Assembly: GCF_001477495.1 (NCBI RefSeq) | Contig: NZ_LDTF01000082.1 | Coordinates: 1-37,213, forward strand | Direction of reading: 5' to 3' | DNA: 37,213 nt | Source: Sphingomonas yabuuchiae | GTDB lineage: Bacteria > Pseudomonadota > Alphaproteobacteria > Sphingomonadales > Sphingomonadaceae | Shown here: in pieces, positions 20,450-31,801 of the stretch | Position numbering within the stretch: position 1 is the stretch's first letter | How the letters are laid out: each line of letters starts with the position of its first letter | Notes under the pieces: generated by a model | Databases searched by the model: none | Seen by the model: the letters and a program-made list of their open reading frames with translations, nothing else | Told to the model about the DNA's origin: nothing | Translations under genes and position numbers: made by a program

Positions 20450-21283
20450 TCAGTCCGTCCCCAGCAGCGCCTGCGACACCGCCTCGATAAAGGCGATCCG
20501 CCGGGCAGGTTCGGGTAATAGCGGATCGGGAACTTCGGTGGCGGCGACGATTTCGGCGATAGGGTCGCGCGTCGCATCGTCTGCCGGGCCGATGGCGGCG
20601 GCGGGTAGCGAGCGGACCAGCGCCTGTTCGTTTTCCTCGAATGCAATCCGGGCGAGGCCACGCTCTGTCATCGCGACCAGCAGCGGCCCCATCGGCGAGG
20701 GGGCGACCGTCCAGGCGATGCGCACGCCCTCGCCGCCGCGCCGCCACCGCCCCGGCGCCATGCCCAGCCGCTGGTCGCTGTCCGCATAGAAGCGGCTGGG
20801 CGCGGCATAACCCGCCTCGTACAGCGCGGCGGTGATGCTGGGCTCGGCCGCGAGCGCCTGCGCGGCGCGGGCGGTGCGGCGTGCCCTGGCATAGGCGGCG
20901 GGCGTCACCCCGGTCGCGCGCTTGAACAGCCGGTGGAAATGATGCGGCGCATAGCCGACCTGCACCGCCAGCGCCTCCAGCGACGGCGGGGCTTCGGCCG
21001 CCTCGATCAGGGCGATCGCCGCCGCCACCGCCTGCCGGTCGCGCGTCACCGTATCGGGCAGGCAGCGCAGGCAGGCGCGGAATCCTTCCGCGCGCGCGGT
21101 CTGCGGACTGTCCAGAAACCGGACATGCTCGCGTCGGGGACGCCGCGCCGCACAGGTTGGGCGGCAGTAGATTCCGGTGGTCTTCACCGCGACGACGAAC
21201 CGGCCGTCCGCGTTGCGGTCGCGCGCGTCGAAGGCGGCCCAGGCGGCGTCCTCGTCTAGCGGTTGGGGCGTGATGTCGGTCAT
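20450..21283 (-). CDS. ada: Ada-type regulator lacking the O6-methyltransferase active-site half
   Basis: Residues 1-80 form the Ada zinc domain with all four cysteines: Cys40 and Cys44 in GIYCRPTC, Cys71 and Cys74 in ACLRCLP. Together these repair methylphosphotriesters and act as the alkylation switch. An AraC-type HTH follows (about 85-180: LEALAVQVGYAPHHFHRLFK, ITAALYEAGYAAPSRFY), then the start of the O6-alkylguanine transferase domain (about 185-277). The protein stops at FIEAVSQALLGTD, the place where FQ-x2-VW-x-AL lies in full-length Ada, so the PCHR active site is missing. Full Ada is about 350 residues; this one is 277. No continuation is found downstream in any frame. It may still act as a methylation-responsive activator. 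Confidence 0.88.
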   Translation of the reverse strand: MTDITPQPLDEDAAWAAFDARDRNADGRFVVAVKTTGIYCRPTCAARRPRREHVRFLDSPQTARAEGFRACLRCLPDTVTRDRQAVAAAIALIEAAEAPPSLEALAVQVGYAPHHFHRLFKRATGVTPAAYARARRTARAAQALAAEPSITAALYEAGYAAPSRFYADSDQRLGMAPGRWRRGGEGVRIAWTVAPSPMGPLLVAMTERGLARIAFEENEQALVRSLPAAAIGPADDATRDPIAEIVAATEVPDPLLPEPARRIAFIEAVSQALLGTD

Positions 21284-21433
21284 GGCGCGTCAGTTCTCGC
21301 AAAATCCATTGTGGCTTTCATCCCACGGCTTGCGGCCAAAGCTCTCACGCCTGCGTCACCAACCTGTCATAACATGTGCCACGCACCTTGCATCCAAAGG
21401 TTCCCGATGCTAACCGCCCGCCAACCCATCGGA

Positions 21434-21450
21434 GGCGCGTTTTTCGCGCC
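21434..21450. other. hairpin in the leader of the atp operon
   Basis: GGCGCG-TTTTT-CGCGCC forms a perfect 6-bp stem 49 nt before atpH. It could shape the leader mRNA. A weak promoter candidate lies upstream (TTGCAT at 21388, then TAACCG at 21411 after 17 nt). Nothing else stands out in the 215-nt gap between ada and atpH. Confidence 0.4.
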
Positions 21451-21498
21451 CCGTTCCCCATGGGGCCAACCCGTTCGTTGTTCGAGGAATTCGCATCC

Positions 21499-23611
<2,113 letters not shown>

Positions 23612-23622
23612 ACTAAACATGG

Positions 23623-23721
23623 CCCTCTCCCCGCTGGGGAGAGGGTTGGGTGAGGGGACGCCCCAAGCGACCCCGCCCGTGGCAACCCCTCACCCCGGCC
23701 CTCTCCCCCGAGGGGAGAGGG
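23623..23721. repeat. REPIN-like paired palindromes inside the atp operon
   Basis: Left half 23623-23657 (CCCTCTCCCC-GCT-GGGGAGAGGG and a G tract) and right half 23686-23721 are near-perfect inverted copies around a 28-nt spacer. The structure would sit in the mRNA between atpA and atpG, ending 16 nt before the atpG start and just outside its AGAAGGA ribosome site. Confidence 0.85.
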
Positions 23722-23737
23722 AGGCAGAAGGACGAAG

Positions 23738-24612
23738 ATGGCGAGCCTCAAGGCCCTCAAGATCCGGATCAACTCGGTCAAGTCGACCCAGAAGATCACC
23801 AAGGCGATGAAGATGGTCGCCGCCGCCAAGCTGCGCCGGGCGCAGGATGCGGCGCAGAACGGCCGTCCCTATGCCGAGCGTCTCGAAGCGGTGATGGCCG
23901 GTATGGCCGCGCGCGTCGGTGGCGTCGGTGCGTCGCCGCTGCTGGCGGGCACCGGCAAGGACGATGTCCAGCTGCTGGTCGTCGCCACCTCGGAGCGTGG
24001 TCTGGCGGGTGCGTTCAACACCAACATCGTCCGCGCCGCGCGCCGCAAGGCCGAAGAGCTGACCGCGCAGGGCAAGACGGTGAAGTTCTACCTGGCGGGC
24101 AAGAAGGGGCGCGTGCTGAAGCGCTTCTTCCCGAACGCGATCCTCGCCGATCACGACATGAGCGCGATCAAGGCGCCCAAGTTCGACGACGCCCGCACGA
24201 TCGCCGACGACCTGATCGCGCGGTTCGAGCGTGGCGAATTCGACGTGGCGCATCTGTTCTACTCGAAGTTTGTCTCGGCGCTGGTGCAGGACCCCGTCTC
24301 GCAGCAGCTGATCCCCGTGCCGATGCCCGCCCCGACCAAGGGCGAGACCTCGGTCGAGGCGGTCGCCGAGTTCGAGCCGAGCGAGGAGGACATCCTCGAC
24401 GCGCTGCTGCCGCGCAACGTCGCGGTGCAGATCTTCCGTGCGCTGCTGGAAAACCAGGCCGGTTTCTACGGGTCGCAGATGAACGCGATGGACAATGCCA
24501 CGCGCAACGCGGGCGACATGATCCGCCGTCTGTCGATCCAGTACAACCGCACGCGTCAGGCGGCGATCACGACCGAACTGGTCGAGATCATCTCGGGCGC
24601 CGAGGCACTCTG

Positions 24613-24613
<1 letters not shown>
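23738..24613 (+). CDS. atpG: ATP synthase F1 subunit gamma
   Basis: Gamma is the central rotor shaft. The 291-residue protein opens with the conserved N-terminal helix MASLKALKIRINSVKSTQKI TKAMKMVAAAKLR and closes with the C-terminal helix NATRNAGDMIRRLSIQYNRTRQAAITTEL VEIISGAEAL, which together form the coiled coil; the Rossmann-like middle includes SERGLAGAFN. The start has AGAAGGA 5 nt upstream, immediately after the REPIN. Its stop overlaps the start of the next gene by one base (TGATG), so the lipoprotein gene is translationally linked to it. Confidence 0.98.
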
Positions 24614-26664
<2,051 letters not shown>

Positions 26665-26665
<1 letters not shown>

Positions 26666-26847
26666 TGTCCGCGCCGCGCCGCGAGGACGCGGTCAACAAT
26701 GTCTGTCCCTGGTCGGGTAAGCCGATCAGCGACGACGGGTTGACGGTCTATCGCGGCGCGGTGGTCGGCTTCTGCAATCCTGGTTGCCGGGACAAGTTCG
26801 ACGCGGCCATCGCCGCGTTCGACCGCGCGATTGAAACGAGACCCTGA
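26665..26847 (+). CDS. small Cys-containing (TRASH/YHS-like) protein between atpD and atpC
   Basis: A 60-residue protein with three cysteines in the pattern C-x22-C-x3-[15 protein letters not shown] and [16 protein letters not shown]. The spacing and the aromatic Y-R-G turn between them resemble TRASH/YHS-type metal-binding knuckles found in metal sensors and transporters. It begins in the atpD stop codon and ends one base before atpC, so it is plainly translated with F1. It is too short to be an enzyme; a metal-binding or accessory role is inferred. Similar small proteins may be misnamed as glutathione transferases in databases. Confidence 0.75.
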
Positions 26848-26848
26848 C

Positions 26849-27100
26849 ATGCTGCACTTCGAACTCGTGACCCCCGAAAAGCTCCTCCGCTCGGAGGAGG
26901 TGCATATGGTGGTCGTCCCCGGCACCGAGGGCGATTTCGGCGTGCTGGAGGGCCATGCGCCCTTCATGTCGACGATCCGCGACGGCGCGATCCAGGTGTA
27001 CCGCACCGAAAAGGGCGAGCCGGAATCGATCCAGATCCGTGGCGGTTTCGCCGAGGTGGGGCCGAAGGGCCTGACCGTGCTGGCGGAGCACGCTGGGTAA
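26849..27100 (+). CDS. atpC: ATP synthase F1 subunit epsilon, short form
   Basis: Epsilon joins gamma to the c-ring. The 83-residue product covers only the N-terminal beta-sandwich domain ([20 protein letters not shown] ... [17 protein letters not shown] ... [19 protein letters not shown]). The C-terminal two-helix domain, which inhibits ATP hydrolysis in many bacteria, is absent, since the usual length is 130-140 residues. I chose ATG 26849 over an in-frame TTG at 26831 because [10 protein letters not shown] matches the family start. The stop lies within a hairpin that begins the operon terminator region. Confidence 0.95.
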   Translation: MLHFELVTPEKLLRSEEVHMVVVPGTEGDFGVLEGHAPFMSTIRDGAIQVYRTEKGEPESIQIRGGFAEVGPKGLTVLAEHAG

Positions 27101-27115
27101 GGTTTTTTCCTTACC
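27096..27115 (+). terminator. hairpin over the atpC stop codon
   Basis: GGTAAGG-TTTTTT-CCTTACC, a perfect 7-bp stem whose left arm includes the TAA stop of atpC. It has no T-run after it, so it probably stabilises the 3' end of the mRNA, with termination at the following hairpin. Confidence 0.6.
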
Positions 27116-27124
27116 TGGGTTTTC

Positions 27125-27160
27125 AAACGGTCGTGGCGAAAGCTGCGGCCGTTTTTGTTT
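27125..27160 (+). terminator. intrinsic terminator of the atp operon
   Basis: AAACGGTCG pairs with CGGCCGTTT (9 bp with one G-U), the loop contains GCGAAAGC, and TTTTTGTTTGTT follows. This is a good Rho-independent terminator 25 nt after atpC. Confidence 0.85.
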
Positions 27161-27180
27161 GTTGGGTTAGCGTGGGGTGT

Positions 27181-27264
27181 GGCCTTCGACTTCGCTCAGG
27201 CTGAACGGCGGTAGGGATAAGCCAGCTCTCCACGCTACGTTCAGCCTGAGCGAAGTCGAAGGCC
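27181..27264. repeat. perfect 27-bp inverted repeat, TTCGACTTCGCTCAGG type
   Basis: Arms 27181-27207 and 27238-27264 are exact reverse complements with a 30-nt loop. The arm sequence (CCTTCGACTTCGCTCAGGCT and onward) is a well-known dispersed repeat in many bacterial genomes. It lies between the convergent atpC and priA genes. Confidence 0.9.
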
Positions 27265-27292
27265 AAGGGAAGCCCGTGCCACAAACGGTAAG

Positions 27293-27394
27293 CCCCTCCC
27301 GCAGGCGGGAGGGGTTTGGGGAGGGCCAGGAGTCTCACCGAGACCATCGCCCGCGGCTTTTCCCTCCCCCATCCCCTCCCGCCTGCGGGAGGGG
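27293..27394. repeat. REPIN-like paired palindromes between atpC and priA
   Basis: Palindromes 27293-27314 and 27373-27394 share the arms CCCCTCCCGC/GCGGGAGGGG with cores AG and CT. The inner flanks (G-rich left, C-rich right) are also inverted. The same palindrome core starts again at 37197 at the window end. It lies 24 nt after the priA stop and may mark the end of both converging transcripts. Confidence 0.85.
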
Positions 27395-27417
27395 CGTGTT
27401 TGGGGCGATCGGCGCGT

Positions 27418-29589
27418 TTACAAAAAGCTATACGGGTCCACATCCACGGCGACGCGCACCTTCGCGGACCATTCCAGCCCGCCCAACCATTCCCGAATCA
27501 CGTCCTGTACGGCCAGCGCACGCCGGGCGTGGACCAGCAACCGGAATCGATGCCGCCCGCGCAGCATCGCCAGCGGTGCGGGCGCAGGACCGAAGACGTG
27601 CATCCCGTCCACCTTGGGCGCGGCGCGGGCGATGGCATTGGCGGTGGACTGGGCCGCACCCTGATCCTCCGACGACACGATGATCGCGGCATAGCGACCG
27701 AAGGGCGGGGCATCCGCATCGCGGCGCGCCTCGGTCTCGGCCGTATAGAAGGCCTCCGCATCGCCCGTCACCAGCGCCTGCATCACCTGGGCCTTGGGGC
27801 TGTGCGTCTGGATGAAGACATGGCCCGGCTTGGCCCCGCGTCCCGCACGGCCCGACACCTGCCGGATCTGCTGGAAGGTCCGCTCCGCCGCGCGCAGGTC
27901 GCCGCCGTCCAGCCCGAGGTCGGCGTCGATCACCCCGACCAGCGTCAGGTTGGGAAAGTGATAGCCCTTGGTGATCAGCTGCGTGCCGACGACGATGTCG
28001 ATATCGCCCGCCTCCATCCGCCCGACGAACTCCGCCGCCTTGGCGGGGGACCAGATGGTGTCGGAGGTGACGACGGCGATCTTGGCTTCGGGAAAAAGCG
28101 CGGTCGCCTCGTCGGCGATCCGCTCGACACCGGGGCCGCAGGCGACCAGCGTGTCCTCGCCGTCGCATTCGGGGCAGGCGCGCGGCGTGGGCAGGACATG
28201 GCCGCAATGATGGCAGGCCAGCCGACGGACCAGCCGGTGCTCGACCATCCAGGCGGTGCAGTTGGGGCACTGAAACCGATGCCCGCAGGTCCGGCACAGG
28301 GTCAGCGGCGCATAGCCGCGCCGGTTGAGGTAGAGCAGCGACTGTTCGCGCTTCTCCAGCACCTCCTTCATCGCGGCGACCAGCTTGGGCGCGATCCAGC
28401 GGCCGCGCTCGAGCGGGTTCTGGATCAGGTCGATCGCCTCGATGGTCGGCATCTGGGCGGGACCGAAGCGGCCGGGCAGCTTGACCTCGGTATAGCGGCC
28501 CAGCGTCACTTGCTGCCGCGTCTCGATCGCGGGGGTGGCGGAGGCGAGGATGACCGGGCACGGCTCGAACTTGCCGCGCATCACCGCGACGTCGCGGGCA
28601 TGGTAGTGGACGCCGTCTTCCTGCTTGAAGCTGGTCTCATGCGCCTCGTCGACGACGATCAGGCCGAGATTACGGTAAGGCAGGAACAAGGCCGAGCGCG
28701 CCCCGACCGTCACCAGCCCCTGGCCGCTGGCGATGGCGCGCCAGGCGCGGCGTCGCTGCGACGAGCGCAGCCCCGAATGCCACGCCACCGGCTCGCAGCC
28801 GAAGCGGTCGTGGAAGCGCTTCAGGAACGGCTCGGTCAACGCGATCTCGGGGAGCAGGACGAGCACCTGCCGTCCTTCGGCGATCGCCTGTGCCACCGCC
28901 TCGAAATACACTTCGGTCTTGCCCGATCCGGTCACGCCGTCGAGCAGCACCGGCTGGAAACTGTGCGAAGTCACGCCCGCGACCAATATGTCCGCCGCCG
29001 CGCGCTGATCCTCGGACAGCTCGGGGCGGTGATGGTTCGGGTCTGGCAGGGGGAAGGGACTGTCGATATCGACCTCGACACCTTCGATCGCGCCATTCTT
29101 CACGAGTCCCCGGATCACCGCGTCGGAGACATCGGCCATCGTCGCCAGTTCGCGAATCAGGCCCTGCCGGTCGCCGATCCGCTCCAGCGCCTGCGCCCGC
29201 TGCGGGGTCAGGCGCTCGGGGACATGGCCAGTCACGCGATATTCGGTGACGGTCCGCGCGCCCTCCAGCGCGGAGGTGGAGGACAGCGCCATGCGCACGA
29301 CGGCGGCAGGGGGCGCGAGATAATAGTCTGCCGTCCACTCGATCAGCCGCCGCAGCGCATCGGGCAAGGGCGGCGCATCCGCGACGCCCAGCAGCGGGCG
29401 CAGGCGGTTGTCGCCGACCTCGGCATCGGACGGCATCCGCTCCGGCTCCCACACCACGCCGAGCAGCTGGCGCGGACCGAGCGGCGCGACGACGATCGAC
29501 CCCGGTTCGACCGTCAGGCCATGTGGCACGCGATAGTCGAGGGGGCCGAGCGCGGAGTTCAGGACAAGGACGCGGGCGCGCGAAGACAT
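27418..29589 (-). CDS. priA: primosomal protein N', replication restart helicase
   Basis: PriA recognises stalled forks and reloads the replisome. The 723-residue protein has the N-terminal 3' DNA-binding domain (ARVLVLNSALGPLDYRVPHG), the helicase core with Walker A DGVTGSGKTEVY and DEAH box VVDEAHETSF, and the insertion with paired zinc knuckles (CRTCGHRFQCPNC, CHHCGH, CPECDG). Later motifs include GTQLITKGYHFPN and QVSGRAGRG. All parts are present and the length is normal. It is read alone, toward the atp operon, with a small gene for a DUF333 protein 63 nt upstream on the same strand. Confidence 0.97.
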   Translation of the reverse strand: MSSRARVLVLNSALGPLDYRVPHGLTVEPGSIVVAPLGPRQLLGVVWEPERMPSDAEVGDNRLRPLLGVADAPPLPDALRRLIEWTADYYLAPPAAVVRMALSSTSALEGARTVTEYRVTGHVPERLTPQRAQALERIGDRQGLIRELATMADVSDAVIRGLVKNGAIEGVEVDIDSPFPLPDPNHHRPELSEDQRAAADILVAGVTSHSFQPVLLDGVTGSGKTEVYFEAVAQAIAEGRQVLVLLPEIALTEPFLKRFHDRFGCEPVAWHSGLRSSQRRRAWRAIASGQGLVTVGARSALFLPYRNLGLIVVDEAHETSFKQEDGVHYHARDVAVMRGKFEPCPVILASATPAIETRQQVTLGRYTEVKLPGRFGPAQMPTIEAIDLIQNPLERGRWIAPKLVAAMKEVLEKREQSLLYLNRRGYAPLTLCRTCGHRFQCPNCTAWMVEHRLVRRLACHHCGHVLPTPRACPECDGEDTLVACGPGVERIADEATALFPEAKIAVVTSDTIWSPAKAAEFVGRMEAGDIDIVVGTQLITKGYHFPNLTLVGVIDADLGLDGGDLRAAERTFQQIRQVSGRAGRGAKPGHVFIQTHSPKAQVMQALVTGDAEAFYTAETEARRDADAPPFGRYAAIIVSSEDQGAAQSTANAIARAAPKVDGMHVFGPAPAPLAMLRGRHRFRLLVHARRALAVQDVIREWLGGLEWSAKVRVAVDVDPYSFL

Positions 29590-29652
29590 GGGCCCGCTAT
29601 ATGGGGCGGTATGGCCCGGAGGGAAGGGCCGGTGCTCGCACGCGCGGAGGCG

Positions 29653-29901
29653 TCAGCGGAACGGATTGTTCCTGGGCGCGGGCTTCTTGCCGTTGAACAT
29701 GTGGAGCAGCGTCCATTCCTCGACGATCTTCTTGCCCGGCAGATAGCACAGGCCGATTGTCCCGCCATCGGCCAGCGTGGCCGAAACGGATCGGCCGCCC
29801 ATCTTGCCGCAGAAGGTGGAGGCGGGGTTGGCGATGGTCGCGGCGGTGGCGGGCATGGCGGCGACAGCGAAACCGATGGCAAGAAACGCGGCCTTCTTCA
29901 T
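29653..29901 (-). CDS. secreted DUF333 protein
   Basis: An 82-residue protein with a signal peptide (MKKAAFLAIGFAVAAMPATAA) and the DUF333 signature NPASTFCGKMGGRSV ... DGGTIGLCYLPGKKIVEEW. Its two cysteines are spaced as in that family, which is sometimes called hemolysin-like without functional proof. Predicted to be periplasmic. ATG 29901 has AAGGGAG 9 nt upstream, so the long in-frame extension to 30060 is not used. It sits between the GGDEF gene and priA, all on the minus strand. Confidence 0.82.
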   Translation of the reverse strand: MKKAAFLAIGFAVAAMPATAATIANPASTFCGKMGGRSVSATLADGGTIGLCYLPGKKIVEEWTLLHMFNGKKPAPRNNPFR

Positions 29902-29980
29902 GATCACGATCTCCCTTGTTCGAGGGGTGGCGTGATAGGACGGCTCGCCTGAATACAGGATGACGGCCGAGCGTCGCCCT

Positions 29981-31441
29981 TTAACCGGCCCGCCGCCGGT
30001 CGCCGCGTCGCCGTTCGCCCACCCGGTCGCGTTTGGCGCCGTAGAGGCGGCTGTCGGCATGGTGCATGAAATCGCGGTTGGTTCGGCAATCCTCGGGGCG
30101 CAGCGTCACCGCGACGGTGCCCGCACAGCTCATGGTCAGCTTGTCGATGGTGATCGTGATGGTCAGCAATCCCTCGATCCGTGCGCGCAGGGCATCGATA
30201 TCGGCCAGCAGCGCGGGGTCGCGGACGATCAGCCCAAACTCGTCGCCGCCCAGCCGCGCGACGAAGCTGCCGTCCAGCCAGTCGGAACGCAGGCGCTGGC
30301 CGACGATGCGCAGCACCTCGTCCCCTGCCGGATGGCCCAACGTGTCGTTGATCAGCTTGAAGCCGTCCAGATCGATCAGGACCAGCGCCAGCGGTTCGCC
30401 CGTGCCGAGGGACTCCGTGATCGCCGCCTCCAGCGTGCGGTCGAAGGCGGCGCGGTTGGCGAGCAGGGTCAGCGCATCGGTGTCGGCATTGCGGCGCAGC
30501 TGGGTTTCCAACGCGTGGCGCTCGGTCACGTCCTGGAACATGCCGACCAGCCCATGCGGCACGCCGTCCAGCATCTCGCGTTCGCCCATCACGCGCACCC
30601 GTCGCTTGCGGCCCAGGGCGGTGACGAAGTCCAGCTCGATATCGAACGGTTCGCCGCCGCGCACCGTCTGCGCCATCGTCTTGCGCAGCACCTCGCGCGC
30701 GGCGGGCGGATAATAGGAGAGGCCCTGGTCGATCGTGAAGGGCTGGCCTGCGGGCAGTTCGTGGATGCGGTACACGCCCTCGGACCACATGGCCTGACCA
30801 TCGGCCAGGATGATCCGCCACGATCCGATCATCGCAAGCCGCTCGACCTGACGGACGGTGCGGTCTTTAGCGCGCAGATCGGCGGCCTGCCGCTCGCTGA
30901 GTTCGGCCATGGCGTTGGCACGCCGGGCGATGGCGCGCGCGGCGATCAGCGCCTCGGCCAGCCGCGCCAGATGCCGCAGCGTCTGTTCCCCGGCCGGGCT
31001 CAGCGACCGGGGCGCGGCGTCCATGACGCAGAGCGAGCCGATCGCCTGGGGCGCGCCGTCCAGATCGGGTACGCGGATCGGCATTCCGGCATAGAAACGC
31101 GTCCCCGCCTCGCCGGTCACGAACGGATTGAGCGCGAAACGCGGATCGCGGCTGAGGTCGGGGACGATCGTCACGTCGCTCGAAAGGATGGTATGATCGC
31201 AAAAGGCGACGTTGCGCGGCATTTGCCGTGGCAGGTCGCCGATCGCCGACTTGACCCAGAAGCGGTCCCGGTCCGCCAGGGTCAGCGCCGCCACCGGGCA
31301 GCCGAGCATCTCGGCGGCCAGCGAGACGAGCGCATCGAACTCCGCCTCCGGTTCGCTGTCGAGCAGCGCATGCGCCTGGAGCGTGGCCAGGCGGCGTTCC
31401 TCGTCGAACGGCGCGGGGATGGCAAGGGGTGCTTCCATCAT
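29981..31441 (-). CDS. GAF-PAS-GGDEF diguanylate cyclase
   Basis: This 486-residue cytosolic protein would make cyclic di-GMP from GTP. A GAF domain (about 15-160: FDALVSLAAEMLGCPVAALT, FCDHTIL, IGSLCVMD) is followed by a coiled linker, a PAS domain (about 195-310: IGSWRIILADGQAMWSEGVY, LVGMFQDVTER) and the GGDEF domain (about 320-470: DADALTLLANRAAFD-like start, IDLDGFKLINDTLGH, RLGGDEFGLIV). The active-site GGDEF is intact. The inhibitory I-site R-x-x-D upstream is replaced (LDGS), so product inhibition is not expected. The tail is unusually Arg-rich. ATG 31441 or 31438 is the likely start. Divergent from the two-component genes. Confidence 0.92.
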   Translation of the reverse strand: MMEAPLAIPAPFDEERRLATLQAHALLDSEPEAEFDALVSLAAEMLGCPVAALTLADRDRFWVKSAIGDLPRQMPRNVAFCDHTILSSDVTIVPDLSRDPRFALNPFVTGEAGTRFYAGMPIRVPDLDGAPQAIGSLCVMDAAPRSLSPAGEQTLRHLARLAEALIAARAIARRANAMAELSERQAADLRAKDRTVRQVERLAMIGSWRIILADGQAMWSEGVYRIHELPAGQPFTIDQGLSYYPPAAREVLRKTMAQTVRGGEPFDIELDFVTALGRKRRVRVMGEREMLDGVPHGLVGMFQDVTERHALETQLRRNADTDALTLLANRAAFDRTLEAAITESLGTGEPLALVLIDLDGFKLINDTLGHPAGDEVLRIVGQRLRSDWLDGSFVARLGGDEFGLIVRDPALLADIDALRARIEGLLTITITIDKLTMSCAGTVAVTLRPEDCRTNRDFMHHADSRLYGAKRDRVGERRRGDRRRAG

Positions 31442-31577
31442 GATGTGCGAACCATAACCCAAAGAGTTTTCAAAACCTTAAAAATGGACGGAAGCATAAG
31501 AATTTATTCGGCTTTTTGTGCGATCGAAATTACAGAACACGACCGGCCGAACCGGGGATGGGATGGATGACGCATTT

Positions 31578-31593
31578 GTCACATTGTGGTCAC
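31578..31593 (+). promoter_or_regulatory. GTCAC direct repeat with 11-bp period
   Basis: GTCAC occurs at 31578-31582 and 31589-31593, one helical turn apart, the layout bound by OmpR-family regulators. TTGTCA at 31576-31581 could also be a -35 element, with a poor -10 near 31599-31605. The downstream regulator may bind here. Confidence 0.35.
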
Positions 31594-31605
31594 CCCGGGG
31601 TATCC

Positions 31606-31714
31606 CGCCGGACTGTAGCCCTTTGCCCCACGGAGTTCGAAGAGCTCGGCACCCGACACTCCCGGGGGTGCCGTCGCGGCCGGCGGGAAGAGCGCTTCCC
31701 GCCGGTCTTTCCTT
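31606..31714 (+). ncRNA. candidate small RNA or leader attenuator upstream of the response regulator
   Basis: In the 360-nt gap 31442-31801 I see no protein gene. Near 31460-31530 it is AT-rich, presumably the promoter area of the GGDEF gene. From about 31606 to 31714 two strong hairpins occur: CGGCACCC/GGGTGCCG (31647-31673), then CCGGCGGGAAG-AGCG-CTTCCCGCCGG (31680-31705) followed by TCTTTCCTT. The second has the form of an intrinsic terminator. It stands 87 nt before the response regulator start, so this is either a short RNA of about 110 nt or a terminated leader. Boundaries are estimates. Confidence 0.45.
31680..31714 (+). terminator. intrinsic terminator in front of the response regulator gene
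   Basis: An 11-bp perfect stem with an AGCG loop and a T-rich tail (TCTTTCCTT). No protein gene on the plus strand ends just upstream, which points to a noncoding transcript or attenuation. Confidence 0.7.
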
Positions 31715-31801
31715 GGCGGCAGCAGCGGTGAGCCGGGATCGAGCGACCCCGAAATGCCGCCGCAATGATGAATGTCGCCCAATGAGGGAGCAGACGAGCC
31801 G

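Noticed and set aside
27316..29952. 878-codon plus-strand ORF
   Set aside because: It lies antisense to the complete priA gene and its composition (Arg/His/Gly-rich) is typical of a GC-rich shadow frame.
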